A stretch of 64,000 bases of DNA, from contig VMDC01000015.1 of NCBI GenBank assembly GCA_008081045.1, forward strand, positions 178,459-242,458, in the 5' to 3' direction. This document shows, piece by piece, positions 61,078 through 64,000 of the stretch (the first letter of the stretch is position 1; each line of letters starts with the position of its first letter). The DNA is from Gammaproteobacteria bacterium. Its GTDB lineage: Bacteria; Pseudomonadota; Gammaproteobacteria; Pseudomonadales; Pseudohongiellaceae. The notes under the pieces were generated by a model that saw only the letters and a program-made list of their open reading frames with translations, did no database searches and had not been told where the DNA came from. Made by a program: the position numbers and the translations under genes.

Positions 61078-61497
61078 TCAGTTCGGCTCGACAATAGAGA
61101 TATTGGCCATTCCTGCCTGACGGGCTGCATCCATGATCATCACCAGAGTCGACACTTCAGAGGAATTGTCAGGCTGAATAATCACTGAGGCTGCCGGGTT
61201 TTCCGCTTTCAGCTGGTCGATGTTAGAGCGAACCTGCGTCGCAATAATCGGCCGCGGATTGCCGTTCAGGATGATCTCGTTATTCGGACCGATCTCAAAC
61301 AGGATATTCTTCTTGTCAGTATCTTCCGGAGGCGTTTCATTGTTGTTGTTGTCACTACTGGCCGCGCTGATGGAGGTCTCCGACAGGAAAGTTGCCGTTA
61401 CCACAAAAAAGATCAGAAGAATAAAGACCACGTCCAGCATGGGCGTAAGATCGATTTTGGCATCGTCTTCGGAACGCTTACCGGATATTTTTTTCAT
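61078..61497 (-). CDS. exbD: ExbD/TolR family biopolymer transport protein
   Basis: A 139-residue protein with one N-terminal transmembrane helix preceded by IDLTPMLDVVFILLIFF, where the aspartate is the proton-translocation residue, then a periplasmic domain with VIIQPDNSSEVSTLVMIMDAARQAG. It energises TonB or Tol-type outer membrane processes with an ExbB partner. No exbB or tonB is adjacent. A terminator follows. Confidence 0.9.
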   Translation of the reverse strand: MKKISGKRSEDDAKIDLTPMLDVVFILLIFFVVTATFLSETSISAASSDNNNNETPPEDTDKKNILFEIGPNNEIILNGNPRPIIATQVRSNIDQLKAENPAASVIIQPDNSSEVSTLVMIMDAARQAGMANISIVEPN

Positions 61498-61639
61498 TGT
61501 AATTTCCTAGCACTGTTCAAGGGATTGCCCGAGTATATCAGTGCTGAATCCAGATGCAAAAGCTCTGCTTTCCCCACGACTATGGACACGGCCGAGTGTT
61601 ACCGATGGCCTCACCTGCCCGTACCCGGTTGGGTTCGGG

Positions 61640-62227
61640 CTACTTCTTCAGAGAATTGATGGTGAACCTCGCCAAATCCTGCAGCTGGCGGGCATTCTTG
61701 CCGTCGCGCGAATTCACACGCAACCCGTGCATCATATTCATCAGGACATCGGCCGCAGTTTCGGCTGAAACCCCTTTCTTGAGCTTGCCTTTTTTCTGCG
61801 CCTCTTTTAGGCGAACCAGCATTGCCTTACGAATACCCGCCAACACGCTGCGCACCGTGCGCTTCATGTCCCGGTCGTAATTGATGCTTTCACAGAGCGA
61901 GTTCACCAGCAGACACCCCATGGCCCGATGCCTGTTGCTGACGCCGGCCACTGATTCGGTGAAATAGGCGCTTATCGATTCCCACGGACCAAGCTTTTCA
62001 TTTTTCAGCGAGGCATCAAGGTGTTGCTCGATAATGTTGCTGTACTGATCGACACAGGACTTGAAAAAAGTGTCCTTGTCGCCGAACGAATTGTAAAGGG
62101 TGCCTCGATTAATGCCGGTGCAGTCAAGAAGCTTCTGAACCGAACTGGCTTCGTACCCTTCTTTCCAAAATTGCTCCATCGCGCTGGTGAGGACCTTCGC
62201 CTCATCAAATTCAACTGGTCTAGCCAT
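61640..62227 (-). CDS. TetR/AcrR family transcriptional regulator
   Basis: A 195-residue TetR regulator with an N-terminal helix-turn-helix (EASSVQKLLDCTGINRGTLYNSFGDKD segment) and a ligand-binding helical bundle. The sequence resembles the AcrR/AefR branch. It stands alone; its own promoter is in the 425-base intergenic region. A CCCGTACCC/GGGTTCGGG inverted repeat (61618-61639) directly follows its stop and may be a weak terminator. Whether it binds the 39054 palindrome is unknown. Confidence 0.9.
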   Translation of the reverse strand: MARPVEFDEAKVLTSAMEQFWKEGYEASSVQKLLDCTGINRGTLYNSFGDKDTFFKSCVDQYSNIIEQHLDASLKNEKLGPWESISAYFTESVAGVSNRHRAMGCLLVNSLCESINYDRDMKRTVRSVLAGIRKAMLVRLKEAQKKGKLKKGVSAETAADVLMNMMHGLRVNSRDGKNARQLQDLARFTINSLKK

Positions 62228-62652
62228 ACTACTTGCTCACCTTACTACTGAATTAGGTATCAAAAATGTATCGAAAATACCGCGAAGTCCGGCAATCTGA
62301 GTTGCCTGAAGGGGAACTTCAGGTTCGATGCGAGAAACTGCGCAAGCGTTGCACGATTTTCAAGCGTCATCCTAAGCGGGACATGATTGTATTACAGCAC
62401 CGACATCTTTTCACCAACCAAAGCCAAAAACTTGTCACAAAAACAGTCTCTAATCTAAGGTTTTTGAATGTTCGATGCGTTAAATGGCCGGAAATGGCCT
62501 GTTCTTCTGAGAAAGACTGTGATTGGTCTGATTATCGGCGATGCCGTTCCAAAACTACTCTCAGCACAGCCCATCGCTGGGTGCTCAAGCGTCAGTCACC
62601 AATCGTCTCTTTACAATTTTCAGCGAATCAGAGGCGACCATCCGAACTACCC
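62228..62652. other. Intergenic region upstream of tetR and downstream of the DUF445 gene
   Basis: About 425 bases. It should hold the tetR promoter. A short plus-strand frame at 62468-62656 (62 codons) has AAGG seven bases before its ATG and a hydrophobic N-terminal half, but no recognisable family, so it is not annotated. A longer plus-strand frame at 62266-62826 overlaps the DUF445 gene and is not coding-like. Confidence 0.4.
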
Positions 62653-63378
62653 CTAACCATTGGCAAGAGTCACCACCAGCCCAATCATCCCGCCGAAAGC
62701 ACAGCCCCAGACCACCAGCCAACCCAGATGTTTGTGGATCATCTGCTGAACAATGTCCTTTACCATCTTCGGTGTCATTTCATCCAGGCGACGATCAATC
62801 AAGTCGGCCACTGTCTGACGGATTGATTCCTCATCCAGCGCGCCTCGCAGTGCATTTTCAATTCTGGACTGAAATGTCCGGTTGGCAAACTGAGCCCTGA
62901 AATAATCCCGCATGCGCTCAACAAAGGGCGTCTTCAGGGGACTGAGCGCGTCCTTCCCGCCGAGCATGCCCAACATGCCCGAAAATGAGGAATTCATGAT
63001 GACGTCAAGCAGGGAATCGAAGGCCGAATCGAGATCCAGATCTTCGATCGCGCCCTTCAGCTGCTCACCCAGCCGATCAGCTGTGTTGCCGGTTTGCTGA
63101 AAAAACGCCGACAGATCGCCATGATTGAAGAACTGCTCCATGATCAAACCGCGGATGCCGTGTTTGAATTCTTCGAAACGCAACTGCACGACCCCAGAGC
63201 CATAGAGACCCGGCACTCGCTCGAATAGCATGTGTACCGCGAGCCAGTTGGTGATCCCACCAGAGAGCGCGAATAAGCCTGTGTTCAGAATGTAACGCTG
63301 ATACGGGCCTGCCATCAGATACCCAACGATCACTAACATCAGAGCAACCGCGTTACTCAGCAAGCTCTTGTTGATCAT
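62653..63378 (-). CDS. DUF445 domain membrane protein
   Basis: A 241-residue protein with two N-terminal hydrophobic segments (SNAVALMLVIVGYLMAG and ILNTGLFALSGGITNWLAVHMLF), a long central helical region and a C-terminal hydrophobic segment (GWLVVWGCAFGGMIGLVV). The GGITNWLAVHMLFERVPGLYGSG core is the DUF445 signature. Function is unknown. It lies downstream of yhdP on the same strand (103-base gap). Confidence 0.87.
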   Translation of the reverse strand: MINKSLLSNAVALMLVIVGYLMAGPYQRYILNTGLFALSGGITNWLAVHMLFERVPGLYGSGVVQLRFEEFKHGIRGLIMEQFFNHGDLSAFFQQTGNTADRLGEQLKGAIEDLDLDSAFDSLLDVIMNSSFSGMLGMLGGKDALSPLKTPFVERMRDYFRAQFANRTFQSRIENALRGALDEESIRQTVADLIDRRLDEMTPKMVKDIVQQMIHKHLGWLVVWGCAFGGMIGLVVTLANG

Positions 63379-63481
63379 CTGATCCTCTTGTGTCGCTGCG
63401 TTGAACGGGCTGAAATGATAATAGAATCAATCTGACACAGGCAATATTTGCCCCGGAGGCGGCAGCAGAAACCGGAGAGGT

Positions 63482-64000
63482 CTAAGGTTGTGTCTGGCTC
63501 GCTGACGGAGCACCGAAGGCTTGCTTAAACTGAGGTTCCAGACCCTCAAGCGGGCCGGACAGGGTATAGATCGCGCTGGACAGACTGTCGACCTGGCTGC
63601 CGAAGATCTGGTCGAATAAGTAAGCCCCAACAGCCAAAGGGATATTGGCGCTTAACAGCCCTATCCACGGAAGATTGTTGCTGACCGGCAGTGTAATGGA
63701 CATTTCGCCTTCCACTGTCTCCTCTGCAAGGTCCACTTCTCCGTTAATCTGATAGAGACTGCTTGGACCGGAGATAACCAGCCGATCCTTTATTTGCAGC
63801 AGGCCATCGTTGATATCGAATTCCCCGGTAATTTCGTCGAATGCCAGGCCGTTACGCACCAAATCACCACTAAAGCGCAAGCGCTGAAAAATCGCAGACA
63901 AGTTGATAAAGCTGACCAACCTTAATGCACCCCCACTATCGGAGTCGCGCAGGAAGCGACCATCATCCACGCGCATATCAATACGACCACCAAGATGATC
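63482..64000 (-). CDS. yhdP: YhdP family (AsmA-like) protein, C-terminal part (truncated by window)
   Basis: The minus-strand frame is open to the window edge; 172 residues are visible. The segment LRLVSFINLSAIFQRLRFSGDLVRNGLAFDEITGEFDINDG and the end LPWIGLLSANIPLAVGAYLFDQIFGSQVD are typical of the C-terminus of YhdP, the large AsmA-like protein that helps move phospholipid to the outer membrane. The rest lies beyond the right edge. The internal ATG at 63976 is not the start. Confidence 0.87.
   Translation of the reverse strand, partial: DHLGGRIDMRVDDGRFLRDSDSGGALRLVSFINLSAIFQRLRFSGDLVRNGLAFDEITGEFDINDGLLQIKDRLVISGPSSLYQINGEVDLAEETVEGEMSITLPVSNNLPWIGLLSANIPLAVGAYLFDQIFGSQVDSLSSAIYTLSGPLEGLEPQFKQAFGAPSASQTQP

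Noticed and set aside
62468..62656. Small 62-codon plus-strand frame with an AAGG ribosome-binding site
   Set aside because: The RBS spacing is good, but no family resemblance, no clean promoter and no signal-peptide cleavage site were seen. It remains a weak possibility.
62266..62826. Plus-strand 186-codon open frame
   Set aside because: It runs antisense into the DUF445 gene, has no recognisable family, and shows the composition of a chance frame.
1..64000. CRISPR arrays, insertion sequences, prophage or integron features
   Set aside because: No regularly spaced repeats, transposase, integrase or capsid genes were found in the window.

Overview
The window reads as a chromosomal stretch of a Gram-negative, aerobic, probably marine gammaproteobacterium (OM60/NOR5-like or another member of the oligotrophic marine group). 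The evidence is lipoproteins with lipoboxes, a Pal protein, ExbD, YhdP and AmiD, a CYP153 alkane hydroxylase, many acyl-CoA dehydrogenases and a complete selenocysteine toolkit. It is densely coded on both strands and moderately GC-rich by eye. No insertion sequence, integrase, prophage gene or CRISPR array was seen.

Layout. 1-7.4 kb: the 3' end of selB, a CYP153 P450 with its 2Fe-2S ferredoxin, a PiT phosphate transporter, an MFS transporter, an AmiD-type lipoprotein amidase, an exported carboxymuconolactone-decarboxylase-like protein and tRNA-Sec (selC). 7.4-14.1 kb: DUF547 protein, FabH, DUF3301, a DinF-like MATE transporter, an SPFH protein with a ribbon-helix-helix partner, an alpha/beta hydrolase and an ABA4-like membrane protein. 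14.3-17.9 kb: an operon-like run of a small membrane protein, a thioredoxin-like CPTC protein with a large uncharacterised domain, a UGSC-motif selenoprotein with an in-frame UGA, and a thiolase. 17.9-23.6 kb: exported nuclease, beta-lactamase-fold hydrolase, VOC protein, DUF2237, LOG and YugP-type proteins.

23.9-38.9 kb is a lipid catabolism region: two two-subunit acyl-CoA dehydrogenase pairs, a third acyl-CoA dehydrogenase, a FadB-type multifunctional enzyme, a thiolase, a zinc alcohol dehydrogenase, an SDR, an APH-like phosphotransferase, a histidine phosphatase and a split spermidine-synthase-like pair. With the CYP153 system they suggest growth on alkanes, fatty acids or other acyl side chains. 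Two strong palindromes lie upstream of these operons.

39-51.9 kb: Pal, an HSL-type esterase, a DUF4105 membrane protein, an exported protein of unknown function, a ThDP enzyme, a sodium:solute symporter, an amidohydrolase, a HAD phosphatase, a hotdog thioesterase, a 55-residue lipoprotein, a patatin and an MFS transporter. 52-64 kb: an NADH-dehydrogenase-like/SelD fusion, TPR protein, putative aminopeptidase, YjbQ, glutaminyl cyclase, HIT protein, MtnA next to an aldolase/SDR fusion (possible DHAP shunt for 5-deoxy- or methylthio-ribose salvage), ExbD, TetR, DUF445 and the 3' end of yhdP.

The most notable theme is selenium: selB, tRNA-Sec, a selD fusion and a UGA-containing selenoprotein gene all fall within 54 kb, although they are not in one operon.
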